From positions 1-8,723 of the forward strand of contig JAYEGM010000216.1 of NCBI GenBank assembly GCA_034659075.1: a DNA stretch of 8,723 nt, given 5' to 3'. The notes beneath the pieces were generated by a model. The model saw nothing but the letters and a program-made list of their open reading frames with translations. It was not told the DNA's origin and did no database searches. The position numbers and the translations under genes are program-made. The DNA is from BMS3Bbin11 sp034659075 (GTDB lineage Bacteria; Pseudomonadota; Gammaproteobacteria; BMS3Bbin11). Shown in pieces: positions 1 to 6,264 of the stretch. The stretch's first letter is position 1. Each line of letters opens with the position of its first letter.

Positions 1-207
<207 letters not shown>

Positions 208-211
208 CAAT

Positions 212-240
212 AAAAAGCCGGTGACTGATGCACCGGCTTT
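212..240 (-). terminator. Rho-independent terminator of the cytochrome c5-like gene
   Basis: Perfect 10-bp inverted repeat AAAGCCGGTG (214-223) and CACCGGCTTT (231-240) with a 7-nt loop. On the minus strand it is followed by a T-run. It lies 24 bp beyond the cytochrome stop codon. The group II intron begins a few bases after the T-run. Confidence 0.88.
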
Positions 241-264
241 AACAATACAATAAATTGAAAAGAT

Positions 265-708
265 CTAGCTTGACTGCTCAACCATATAATCAACCACAAC
301 TTTTACAGCATCATCGCTAAGTGTGGCGGCGCCACCTTTAGGAGGCATTCCCTTGAATCCGTTGATTGCGTGTGTGTAGAGGGTTTCTTTACCCTGACCG
401 ACACGTATAGCCCAGGCTTCTTTGTTACCGACTATCGGCGCACCCGCGGCACCGGTACCATGGCAGGCGAAGCAGGCTGTGGTATAGGTTGCTTTACCGG
501 TATTTTCCGCTGCTGCAGGTGCAGTCTCTGTAGCTGCAACGGTTTCAGCAGGCTTTGCTGATTTGCTTTCGTCCAGCACTACCAGATGACCAACAGGTTT
601 AACGCGTTCAACAATTTCATTGTCGTCTGCATTCGCTGTAGAGCTAATCATAGCGCTTACAGTCAAAAAGGCAGCAGCAGTAGTACTCAGTACAGTTCTG
701 GTGATCAT
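265..708 (-). CDS. Cytochrome c5-like periplasmic c-type cytochrome
   Basis: A 147-residue exported monohaem cytochrome c that probably carries electrons in the periplasm between respiratory complexes. Residues 1-27 form a Sec signal peptide ending ANA before DDNE. A short conserved-looking stretch, ERVKPVGHLVV (about 34-44), is followed by an Ala/Thr/Glu-rich linker (about 50-70). The haem domain has CFACH (Cys79, Cys82, His83), and Met121 in NGFKGMPPKGG is the expected axial ligand, as in the cytochrome c5 (cycB) family. The start is supported by GGAG (716-719 on the complement) 7 bases before ATG. A candidate sigma-70 promoter lies upstream and a clear terminator downstream, so the gene is probably monocistronic. 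The family call is firm. The specific electron partner cannot be read from the sequence. Confidence 0.9.
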   Translation of the reverse strand: MITRTVLSTTAAAFLTVSAMISSTANADDNEIVERVKPVGHLVVLDESKSAKPAETVAATETAPAAAENTGKATYTTACFACHGTGAAGAPIVGNKEAWAIRVGQGKETLYTHAINGFKGMPPKGGAATLSDDAVKVVVDYMVEQSS

Positions 709-780
709 TTAAATTCTCCGGGTATGATGTTTTTTGTGGCGGATAGATTTCGGGGAAATATCACGAAAATAATCTTTATA

Positions 781-808
781 AGTATAACATTAAATAGTGA
801 TAAAGCAA
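781..808 (-). promoter_or_regulatory. Candidate sigma-70 promoter of the cytochrome gene
   Basis: On the minus strand TTGCTT (803-808) and TATACT (781-786) are separated by 16 bp, about 75 bp before the start codon. The -10 matches TATAAT at five of six positions. This is a visual match only. Confidence 0.45.
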
Positions 809-884
809 GATGGAAGCTTGATCTAAGGACCTGGTTCTAATGTTCAATAAGGTCAGTTTAAAGGGCGACTTAGGTTTTAGAACG

Positions 885-917
885 AAAAAAGGGGCACCAG
901 AATGGTGCCCCTTTTTT
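885..917 (-). terminator. Strong bidirectional-type intrinsic terminator downstream of the porin gene
   Basis: Perfect 15-bp inverted repeat with A6-GGGGCACCA (885-899) and TGGTGCCCC-T6 (903-917) around a GAA loop. It carries A- and T-runs on both sides and could work in either direction. No plus-strand gene ends nearby, so it most likely ends the minus-strand porin transcript, 160 bp beyond the porin stop and 20 bp beyond a possible small ORF. It also insulates the downstream cytochrome promoter. Confidence 0.85.
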
Positions 918-937
918 GGATCAGACATCTAAAAGCC

Positions 938-1030
938 TTATGAAAGTCGCTCAAATAACCAGATAAGTATTCCGAGTGTTGTTGCGCATGAAAGCACACA
1001 GAGACTTATTAGCTGTAATTGATGACTCAT
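938..1030 (-). CDS. Possible 30-residue single-pass membrane peptide
   Basis: An ATG at 1028-1030 (complement) opens a 30-codon frame ending in TAA at 938-940. The product starts MSHQLQLISLCVL and has one hydrophobic segment (about residues 5-26) followed by the charged tail FERLS. It lies between the porin stop and the strong terminator, so it would be on the porin transcript. No good Shine-Dalgarno sequence precedes the ATG (CAGATATATCTCATT), which is the main argument against it. I do not recognise a family and assign no function. It could be a chance frame. Confidence 0.3.
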   Translation of the reverse strand: MSHQLQLISLCVLSCATTLGILIWLFERLS

Positions 1031-1077
1031 AATGAGATATATCTGAATGGGATTAATCGAAAGTTAAACCATCATTT

Positions 1078-1782
1078 CTAAAATCCGAAAGACACTGAAA
1101 GAACAATGTGGTCGTCCAGGCTGTTATCATCACGGTCTTTACCGCCAACGATATAGTGCAGCCCCATGTCAGCACCTGTGGCACCTAATCCGTGTGAAAC
1201 AGAGAGATCAAGGTCACGGAAGTTGCTGCTGGCAGTGGAGTTAATGTACTCTCCGTTTTTCTCATAGTAATACCAGCCAGCTTTGGCGCCCAGTGTAAAT
1301 CCGCCTTTTACTTCACCCTCTGCGGCCAGTGACCAGTACATATCGCCTTTATTGGTCCAGTTGGAGTCATCCAGAGTGTAGGTGGTGCCTAATTTAACCG
1401 GGCCAAAGCCAATTGAGCCATAAAGTTCCGGTGTGTCCGCATCAGAAACGTTCAGGTAGGCATAATAGAGTATGCCCAGATCCCAGGTGAATTTATCACC
1501 ACCGCCCCAGCCGGCGTATAAGTCATTCTCGACGCCGTTAGAGCCGTCATCACCATAACCCAGGTTTGAGCCCCAGTAACCAACATAGAAGCCACTGTCA
1601 TTTGCCCAGTCGAGGCCGCCCTGAACAGAAGGGCTGTCATTTTCTACTCCACCACGGAATATGTACTGTGACACAGCACCGATGTTACCGCTTATTACTG
1701 CCTGTGCGGTAGAGATCATGCCTGCCATGCTGGCAATAGAAACTGCAGTCGCAAGTGCAATAGGTTTGATTGCTGTTTTCAT
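1078..1782 (-). CDS. TorF-family putative porin (outer-membrane beta-barrel)
   Basis: A 234-residue exported protein. Residues 1-28 are a signal peptide (MKTAIKP, hydrophobic core, ending AQA). The mature part starts VISGNIGAVSQYIFRGG and consists of alternating aromatic/polar strands with Gly-Asp-Asn-rich turns. It ends SVSFGF with a C-terminal Phe, the signature of an outer-membrane beta-barrel recognised by the BAM machinery. Start, size and the SQYIFRG motif fit the TorF/gcw_chp family (about 220-260 residues). From general knowledge, members are often found beside P-II (glnK) and ammonium transporter genes; here neither is adjacent. The ATG is preceded by GGAG with 8-9 base spacing. The upstream sigma-54 promoter and NtrC-like site support expression under nitrogen limitation. 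The substrate is unknown. Confidence 0.85.
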   Translation of the reverse strand: MKTAIKPIALATAVSIASMAGMISTAQAVISGNIGAVSQYIFRGGVENDSPSVQGGLDWANDSGFYVGYWGSNLGYGDDGSNGVENDLYAGWGGGDKFTWDLGILYYAYLNVSDADTPELYGSIGFGPVKLGTTYTLDDSNWTNKGDMYWSLAAEGEVKGGFTLGAKAGWYYYEKNGEYINSTASSNFRDLDLSVSHGLGATGADMGLHYIVGGKDRDDNSLDDHIVLSVSFGF

Positions 1783-1818
1783 CTTTTAAGCTCCAAAATA
1801 AAAAATTAATATTGATAA

Positions 1819-1860
1819 TTTGATGCCTGTTGTGCCGATAAGAGGCAGCGTTGCATCAAA
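1819..1860 (-). promoter_or_regulatory. Inverted repeat in the porin leader
   Basis: TTTGATGC (1819-1826) and GCATCAAA (1853-1860) form a perfect 8-bp dyad with a 26-nt spacer. The inner GCCT/AGGC could extend the stem with a bulge. If transcription starts near 1864, the structure would sit at the very 5' end of the porin mRNA, where it could stabilise the transcript. It could instead be a protein-binding dyad. Confidence 0.4.
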
Positions 1861-1874
1861 GTTACAATGTAAAG

Positions 1875-1890
1875 TGCACGATTCATGCCA
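1875..1890 (-). promoter_or_regulatory. Sigma-54 (RpoN) -24/-12 promoter of the porin gene
   Basis: The minus strand reads TGGCATGAATCGTGCA. Against the RpoN consensus TGGCACG-N4-TTGCA it differs at two positions, and it keeps the essential GG and GC exactly 10 bases apart. The predicted start site is near 1864, giving a leader of about 80 nt before the porin ATG. A fitting NtrC-like enhancer lies upstream. Confidence 0.65.
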
Positions 1891-1995
1891 ATATTGAAAA
1901 TATATAAAAATACAGTAGCTTATGTAATATTATTTAGAATAATGGGGTCGTAGAAAAAAATTTGGCACAAATTCAGGGCGCATGAAGGGCATGGC

Positions 1996-2012
1996 TGCAC
2001 AGCGTTGGTGCA
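1996..2012 (-). promoter_or_regulatory. NtrC-like enhancer site upstream of the porin promoter
   Basis: The 17-bp dyad TGCACAGCGTTGGTGCA closely resembles the enterobacterial NtrC consensus TGCACC-N5-GGTGCA. The outer bases extend the symmetry to CTGCAC/GTGCAG. Its centre is about 140 bp upstream of the predicted RpoN start site, a normal enhancer distance. The intervening DNA is very AT-rich (about 1890-1950), which would help looping. I see only one clear site. Strand is given relative to the regulated gene. Confidence 0.55.
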
Positions 2013-2049
2013 GATTACCAGGTAGGTAAAGCTGAGATATTGAAGAGGT

Positions 2050-2142
2050 CGGGTGTTGTAAAAAACCCGGTGTTCAGTTTTCAGTGGAGTTCGAAGAAGA
2101 ATCTGGTTTTTACCGAAAACTTAAAACTGAACGCCAAAAACC
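2050..2142. repeat. Cluster of nested and competing inverted repeats downstream of cbpM
   Basis: Several dyads overlap here: CGGGT/ACCCG (2050-2054 and 2065-2069); GTTCAGTTTT/AAAACTGAAC (2072-2081 and 2123-2132); GGTTTTT/AAAAACC (2105-2111 and 2136-2142); and GTTTT/AAAAC (2106-2110 and 2116-2120). Some are mutually exclusive. The block starts just past the cbpM stop codon, so it may act as its transcript end, but no dyad has a classic terminator shape. A dispersed palindromic repeat is the alternative. Confidence 0.4.
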
Positions 2143-2146
2143 TAGT

Positions 2147-2449
2147 TTATCCTTTTATCTGTATTTGGCTCCTCAGTCGGTCAATCTCTTCCATCAGTTC
2201 CAGTGCCAGTGCAGCGCCTGGTAGATTTACCCTCAAGTCTCTTTGCAAATGCAAGGTGATCTCGACCTGACGCTGGGCAGTGCCGGTGAAGCGCCAGTCA
2301 GAAGGTGATTTGCCGAGCGGTGTAAGCATGCCTTCTTCTACCATATCGATAATGGTTTCTGCCTGTACCGTACAGCATTGGCAGAGGTCGGCGAGGGTGA
2401 ATTCAAAATATTCGTCAATGATTTCGATGTGCGTGGAATGCCTGGACAT
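2147..2449 (-). CDS. cbpM: CbpM, chaperone modulatory protein
   Basis: A 100-residue cytoplasmic protein of the CbpM family, small MerR-HTH-like proteins that bind the J domain of CbpA and inhibit its co-chaperone and DNA-binding activities. The sequence shows an acidic N-terminal part (HIEIIDEYFEFTLADLC, about 7-23), a helix-turn-helix-like middle with MVEEGMLTPLG and WRF (about 36-53), and a C-terminal helix with ALELMEEIDRLRSQI (about 81-96), as in MerR-like modulators. Length matches the family. The gene starts 3 bases after the cbpA stop codon, so the two are almost certainly co-transcribed and translationally coupled. This adjacency strengthens the call. A Cys-Gln-Cys-Cys stretch (about 23-26) is present, whose significance I cannot judge. 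Confidence 0.92.
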   Translation of the reverse strand: MSRHSTHIEIIDEYFEFTLADLCQCCTVQAETIIDMVEEGMLTPLGKSPSDWRFTGTAQRQVEITLHLQRDLRVNLPGAALALELMEEIDRLRSQIQIKG

Positions 2450-2452
2450 TTT

Positions 2453-3403
2453 TTATACTCCCAACCGGCTGCGCGGGTTAAAGTTCATTTCTTCCTGCAT
2501 GCGACGATACAGTTTTTTCTGCTCTTCTGTTTTGGCTTCGGGTGCTTGAATTTTTAGTACCACAAATTGATCACCTTTTCGCTTTCCGGGTATGCCGCGT
2601 CCTTTCAAGCGCAGCTTGCTGCCGCTCTGTGATCCCGCTGGTATTTTCATTTCAACCTTGCCTCCCAGTGTCGGGATGGAAATTTTTTCACCCAGCGCTG
2701 CCTCCCATGGGGTAATCGGCAGATCTACATATACATCGCGCCCATCTACGGTGTAAATAGAATGGGGCAACAGATCTATTTCCAAATAGAGGTCTCCGGC
2801 CGGCGCATCGCCGGTGCCGGGGCCACCCTGACCGCGCAGACGAATTCTTTGCCCTTGTGTGACACCCTTCGGGATTTTTACATTCAGCTTGCGATCACGC
2901 GTGACGAGATGGCCAGTGGCATCGACTTCAGGCATTTTCAGTGTGATGGCGCGTTCGGCACCGTGAAAGGCATCTTCCAGAGACACACCGACTTTTGCAT
3001 GGTGATCCTCGCCTTTCAATTGAAAGCCAGGCTGTGGGCCCTGCTGAAATCCAGCTCCGCCAGCTCGTCCGAACAGGTCCTCAAAAAAATCACTAAAATT
3101 CGCTGAATTGGCTTCCGTGTAACCGCCACCGCTGAATTCAAAGCCATCCTGCCATCCGGGTGGTGGCTGGAAGTCCTGCCCCTGCTGCCAGTTTGATCCT
3201 AACTGATCATAGGCCGTGCGTTTTTCAGGGTCTTTTAACACCTCATAGGCTTCGCCAACTTCCTTGAAACGATCCTCCGCCTCAGACTCTTTACTAACAT
3301 CGGGATGATATTTTCGAGCCAGTTTACGGTAGGCCCTTTTTATCTCACCCTGAGAGGCATCACGTTTGATGCCCATGATTTCATAGTAATCCTTAAATTC
3401 CAT
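2453..3403 (-). CDS. cbpA: CbpA, DnaJ-like co-chaperone / curved-DNA-binding protein
   Basis: A 316-residue type-B J protein that stimulates the ATPase of DnaK and, in E. coli, also binds curved DNA in the nucleoid. The N-terminal J domain (1-70) has the invariant HPD at 33-35 and the RAYRKLARKYHPD helix. A Gly/Phe-rich linker follows (about 82-128, with FSDFFEDLFGRAGGAG). Two C-terminal substrate-binding subdomains follow (about 135-212 and 218-288) with LEDAFHGAERAI, KIPKGVTQGQRIRLRGQG and KIPAGSQSGSKLRLKGRG. The four CxxCxGxG zinc motifs of true DnaJ are absent, which separates it from dnaJ. AAGGA (3410-3414, complement) precedes the ATG by 6 bases. It is followed by cbpM in the standard arrangement and is divergent from the AraC-type gene. 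Confidence 0.94.
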   Translation of the reverse strand: MEFKDYYEIMGIKRDASQGEIKRAYRKLARKYHPDVSKESEAEDRFKEVGEAYEVLKDPEKRTAYDQLGSNWQQGQDFQPPPGWQDGFEFSGGGYTEANSANFSDFFEDLFGRAGGAGFQQGPQPGFQLKGEDHHAKVGVSLEDAFHGAERAITLKMPEVDATGHLVTRDRKLNVKIPKGVTQGQRIRLRGQGGPGTGDAPAGDLYLEIDLLPHSIYTVDGRDVYVDLPITPWEAALGEKISIPTLGGKVEMKIPAGSQSGSKLRLKGRGIPGKRKGDQFVVLKIQAPEAKTEEQKKLYRRMQEEMNFNPRSRLGV

Positions 3404-3443
3404 AAGTCGTCCTTAGTGAGCTCGTTCTCGTTTACCAGTCAAA

Positions 3444-3473
3444 ATGATATGAATTGAATATAAATGGTCACAA
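3444..3473 (-). promoter_or_regulatory. Candidate promoter for cbpA-cbpM
   Basis: On the minus strand TTGTGA (3468-3473) and TATCAT (3444-3449) are 18 bp apart, about 40 bp before the cbpA ATG. Both hexamers match sigma-70/sigma-S consensus only partly, and no start-site evidence is available. Confidence 0.3.
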
Positions 3474-3632
3474 TAATATGGGGGTCAAGATGGCGATTAG
3501 CAATAGTATAAACAGTTCATTACAGCTCAGCCATTTATCGGTACCTCATATGATTTGAAGCAGAATCTGTCAAAATAATTATGAATGATGTATTGTTTCA
3601 GACTACAGAATATATACGGTTTATGTGAAAAA

Positions 3633-4646
3633 ATGACAATAAAAACTCAGACAACTATTGCATCTGCTGCGGGTTTATTATGGAAAGTAATCGAGAATTA
3701 TGACCTGGATCCAGAGCCGTTTTTCCGAGAAGCCCGGATCGATCCGAAGTTGATAAATGATCCTCATGCAAGATTCAGCCTTTTGAGTGTTGATAATATC
3801 TATCACCAACTCTATATGGTGGTTGATGACCCATGCATGGGGCTGAAAGTAGCTCGCCTGTGGCATCCATCACATCTGGCGTCACTCGGTTATGCGTGGC
3901 TGGCAAGCTCCACCTTATATACAGCACTTAATCGTCTCTCACGTTATGTTCGTATCATCAATGACGCAATATCTGTAACTCTGGAAGAAAATGCTGACAA
4001 CCTGGTTGTTACCGTATTTTCAGAGGACAGAGAATCCCCACAGTACTACCAGGCTGACTCCACATCGGCTATTTTGTTAAGTATGTGTCGTGCTAATTAT
4101 GGCCAGGATTTGAACCCCGTATCGGTTAGTTTTAAGCATGCTGGATCAACCTCCTGCAGTGGAGATTATTTCAGCTTCTTTCGATGTCCCGTCGAGTTCG
4201 GTGCAAAAAATAACCAGATTATCCTGCCACTAGACGTTGTCAACAAACAACTCACCAGTTCCAATCCACAACTCGCCCAGATTAATGATCAGGTGATGAT
4301 CAAATACCTTGCCAAGATGGATCAGGACGATATTATTCAGCAGGTCAAGGTGGCGATCCTCGACCAATTACCTTCTGGAAATGTAACCGATGACACCATT
4401 TCAGCAGCCATTTACACCAGCAAACGTACGTTGCAGCGAAAACTAAATGATCAGGGGACGACCTTCAAGGCTATTCTGACAGAAGTAAGGAAGGATCTTG
4501 CCTGTAAATATATTCATGACCGACAGCTGACGCTGACAGAAATATCATTCATGCTCGGTTTTTCAGAGATGAGTTCCTTTTCACGTGCTTTCAAAAGATG
4601 GACTGGAGAATCACCAAAAGAATTTCGTAAACTGGATTCGGTGTAA
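3633..4646 (+). CDS. AraC-family transcriptional regulator with arabinose-binding-type N-terminal domain
   Basis: A 337-residue regulator if it starts at 3633. The frame also contains ATGs at 3585 and 3588, which would add up to 16 residues. I prefer 3633 (MTIKTQTTIASAAG) because family members begin shortly before the LLWKVIENYDLDPEPFF segment, but neither start has a good Shine-Dalgarno. The N-terminal ~200 residues (HLASLGYAWLASSTL, LSRYVRIINDA, SFKHAG, FFRCPVEFGAKNNQIILP) fit the PF12625-type ligand-binding domain. The C-terminal ~100 residues hold the two AraC helix-turn-helices, with SKRTLQRKLNDQGTTFKAIL and the signature LTEISFMLGFSEMSSFSRAF then RWTGESPKEFRK. It probably senses a small molecule. 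No plausible target operon lies beside it: it is divergent from cbpA and followed by a tRNA gene. Confidence 0.88.
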   Translation: MTIKTQTTIASAAGLLWKVIENYDLDPEPFFREARIDPKLINDPHARFSLLSVDNIYHQLYMVVDDPCMGLKVARLWHPSHLASLGYAWLASSTLYTALNRLSRYVRIINDAISVTLEENADNLVVTVFSEDRESPQYYQADSTSAILLSMCRANYGQDLNPVSVSFKHAGSTSCSGDYFSFFRCPVEFGAKNNQIILPLDVVNKQLTSSNPQLAQINDQVMIKYLAKMDQDDIIQQVKVAILDQLPSGNVTDDTISAAIYTSKRTLQRKLNDQGTTFKAILTEVRKDLACKYIHDRQLTLTEISFMLGFSEMSSFSRAFKRWTGESPKEFRKLDSV

Positions 4647-4684
4647 GGAGATACCTGTCAGGGTGAAAGTAAATATTGTATTGC

Positions 4685-4722
4685 TTGTATCAGCCACAGG
4701 GTAGAGGTCATAATACGACCTC
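4685..4722 (+). promoter_or_regulatory. Candidate tRNA-Arg promoter with an embedded dyad
   Basis: TTGTAT (4685-4690) and CATAAT (4709-4714) are 18 bp apart and end 11 bp before the mature tRNA. A perfect 6-bp dyad GAGGTC/GACCTC (4704-4709 and 4717-4722) straddles the -10 and might be an operator or the tail of the AraC-gene transcript. It lacks a T-run, so a terminator is unlikely. Confidence 0.35.
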
Positions 4723-4725
4723 CAC

Positions 4726-4802
<77 letters not shown>

Positions 4803-4947
4803 TTTATAAGTTTTGGTGAATTCCAGTCCTTCCTGCTTCCAGATATGATCTGCCAATAAGTGAATCGCCGTCTGACTGACTGTTGATTGGCTATATCTGG
4901 CCTCTGACTTAAAAGCCTGTTTATAGATTAATTAAACCCTGGTAAAC

Positions 4948-4964
4948 CACCGCCATTGGCGGTG
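4948..4964. repeat. Tight perfect hairpin CACCGCC-ATT-GGCGGTG
   Basis: 7-bp GC-rich stem with a 3-nt loop. No T-run follows on the plus strand; on the minus strand it is followed by GTTTACC, so terminator function is doubtful. It lies 146 bp past the tRNA and 41 bp before the small ORF's ATG. Confidence 0.5.
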
Positions 4965-5005
4965 AAACACGAAAAGACCCAGCTGAAACGGCGTGTGGAG
5001 AGATA

Positions 5006-5110
5006 ATGGTCTCCTTTGAACCGGCAAGTTCTAAAAAGAATCAGGAACGAGAAGAGAAACGTCAGGAGGCTTTCACCATACCATCTGCGCTGCGGGTGGT
5101 TATTGATTAA
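5006..5110 (+). CDS. Possible 34-residue charged peptide
   Basis: The ATG at 5006 is preceded by GGAGAG (4997-5002) at suitable spacing, and the frame ends TAA at 5108-5110. The product starts MVSFEPASSKKNQ, has a strongly charged centre (REEKRQE) and ends RVVID. The frame is open without a stop for 20 further codons upstream (from 4946), across the hairpin, so this may be the tail of a decayed longer gene. I recognise no family. The ribosome-binding site is the only positive evidence. Confidence 0.28.
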   Translation: MVSFEPASSKKNQEREEKRQEAFTIPSALRVVID

Positions 5111-5236
5111 ATAGCAAGCCAATTAGATATCATGGCTTAAAACTGTCCAATTGTGTATTCTTTTATATCAAATAATTTTTCCACTTGTGAATTGTATCGG
5201 CACATCAAACAAGTTGAACTAGAGAGTTGAATCTTC

Positions 5237-5437
5237 GTGGAATCCAGGAAAAAAAGAACTAATAGATACAATATTCTACTTGCCGCAACTGTAATATCAC
5301 TTGCTGTAATATTTTCGCTAGGCTTATCCGAGATAGTAGTTCGTGTCTTTGATATCGGCCCTGAGTTCAATCCTGTCTATGGCAAGAATTTCAAATTATC
5401 TGAGAATGAAATTTTAGAATACGAACTGGTGCCTTAA
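5237..5437 (+). pseudogene. N-terminal remnant of a membrane-anchored protein, possibly SGNH/GDSL-hydrolase-like
   Basis: A 66-codon frame starts with GTG (5237); an in-frame TGA at 5228 rules out a longer start. The product has a basic N-terminus (MESRKKRTNRY), one hydrophobic anchor (about 13-35), then VRVFDIGPEFNPVYG and LSENEILEYELVP, and stops. An anchor followed by an 'x-N-x-x-L-x-Y-E-L-x-P' segment is how many membrane-anchored SGNH/GDSL-type esterases begin, and there the catalytic domain (about 250-300 residues) follows. Here it is missing: after the stop come a terminator and the opposite-strand regulator. This looks like a truncated gene, though an intact small anchored protein cannot be excluded. 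The hydrolase label is an inference from resemblance only. Confidence 0.4.
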
Positions 5438-5454
5438 GTTTGATGCTAAAGCAT

Positions 5455-5471
5455 AAAAGACCTCAGGCCTT
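5455..5471 (-). terminator. Weak intrinsic terminator of the HTH regulator gene
   Basis: On the minus strand AAGGCC-TGA-GGTCTT (one G-U pair) is followed by TTTTA, 10 bp past the regulator stop codon. The stem is short, so strength is probably modest. Confidence 0.5.
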
Positions 5472-5480
5472 GCAATTCAC

Positions 5481-6212
5481 TTATCGAAGCATTGGGTGAA
5501 AGACCTCCGCCTCCCAGGGCCTCATGGCCAGCATTATGCCGATAGTATTACGTCTATCCAGTGGTAAATGGGAATCCTGGCGATGTAAATCTGTAAACTC
5601 ACTTGAGAAAGTTTGCATCTTGTTCAGCAGGAGCTGTGCTGAAGTTTCACTCAATAGCCCAAATAGAAACAGACGTTTCTCCAGGGCGGCGCTAAAGTCG
5701 GACTTTAGGAATTGACTCTGAATCTGCTTTTCAAAAAAACATTCTATGGGGCCGTTGGGGCGCCATCGAAATCCTTCATCTATACGTAATTTAATACGGT
5801 TTTGTGGTAGCAGGTCTATAATTTTGAGTTTGTCGAGTTTAGCCAGGTAGCGAATGCATTCAGTTTCAGATATATGGTAGTTATTGAGTATGTCGTCAAA
5901 ACCCAGGTGATTTCGCACGCTCACGGCGACCAGTAGTAATTTCAGATCCTGTACCAGCTCCTGTTCCTGCTCTAATGACAGTCGAGTAATCCGTTGGCGC
6001 GATTCTTCATACAGATGCAGGAGATCAGTCAATTCCATATGCATCAGGCAGCAGATGTCTTCCACCCGCTCGAGGGTAAAGCGTTTTGTGGCAAACATGC
6101 GTTTTACATTCCCCTCACTCATGGACAGCTTTTTTGCTATCTCTGCATAGGTCAGGTGGTGACTTCTTAAGGCCTGTTTTAGTGTCTCGATCAAGGCTGC
6201 TGTTTGAGCCAT
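5481..6212 (-). CDS. HTH (XRE-like) transcriptional regulator divergent from the pspA-like gene
   Basis: A 243-residue protein starting MAQTAALIETLKQ. The start at 6210-6212 is chosen because AAGGAG lies just upstream; the frame is open 27 codons further but without comparable support. Residues 8-65 form a Cro/C1-type helix-turn-helix (LTYAEIAKKLSMSEGNVKRMFATKRFTLERVEDIC). A second winged-helix-like segment follows (about 103-147, FDDILNNYHISETECIRYLAKLDKLKIIDLLPQNRIKLR). The C-terminal ~90 residues (FRWRPNGPIECFFEKQIQSQFLKSDF, then LFLFGLLSETSAQLLL) are probably a sensing or dimerisation part. It shares a 148-bp divergent region with the PspA-like operon and is most simply its regulator and autoregulator. 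It is unrelated to PspF, the sigma-54 activator of the enterobacterial psp genes. Confidence 0.82.
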   Translation of the reverse strand: MAQTAALIETLKQALRSHHLTYAEIAKKLSMSEGNVKRMFATKRFTLERVEDICCLMHMELTDLLHLYEESRQRITRLSLEQEQELVQDLKLLLVAVSVRNHLGFDDILNNYHISETECIRYLAKLDKLKIIDLLPQNRIKLRIDEGFRWRPNGPIECFFEKQIQSQFLKSDFSAALEKRLFLFGLLSETSAQLLLNKMQTFSSEFTDLHRQDSHLPLDRRNTIGIMLAMRPWEAEVFHPMLR

Positions 6213-6243
6213 ATCTTCTCCTTTTTCTCCATCAACTTCAAAA

Positions 6244-6264
6244 AAGTATAGTATCAATATACTT
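6244..6264. promoter_or_regulatory. Candidate operator dyad in the regulator/pspA divergent region
   Basis: AAGTATA-GTATCAA-TATACTT is a perfect 7-bp dyad with a 7-bp spacer. On the minus strand one arm contains TATACT (6245-6250), a near-consensus -10 placed 33 bp before the regulator ATG. A bound repressor there would block the regulator's own promoter. A second small palindrome, AAACGTTT, lies at 6294-6301 on the pspA side. Confidence 0.45.

Larger units (their letters stand above)
4803..5236. other. Gene-poor stretch downstream of tRNA-Arg
   Basis: This 434-bp region holds no gene that I recognise. It contains a tight hairpin (4948-4964), a possible 34-codon ORF with a good ribosome-binding site (5006-5110), and a 6-bp dyad AAGCCA/TGGCTT (5116-5121 and 5133-5138). 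I found no repeat of the tRNA 3' end, so there is no direct sign of an attachment site within the window. Confidence 0.5.

Noticed and set aside
1962..1980. Second sigma-54-like sequence on the plus strand (TTGGCACAAATT)
   Set aside because: It has the -24 TGGCAC, but the required GC at -12 is not at the right spacing (the nearest is two bases off), and no plus-strand gene follows.
4928..5122. 64-codon minus-strand ORF in the stretch after the tRNA
   Set aside because: Its start has no convincing ribosome-binding site and its composition is an antisense reflection of the charged plus-strand frame. I recognise no family.
5137..5370. 77-codon minus-strand ORF
   Set aside because: Antisense to the truncated anchored-protein frame. 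No supporting start signal and no recognisable motif.
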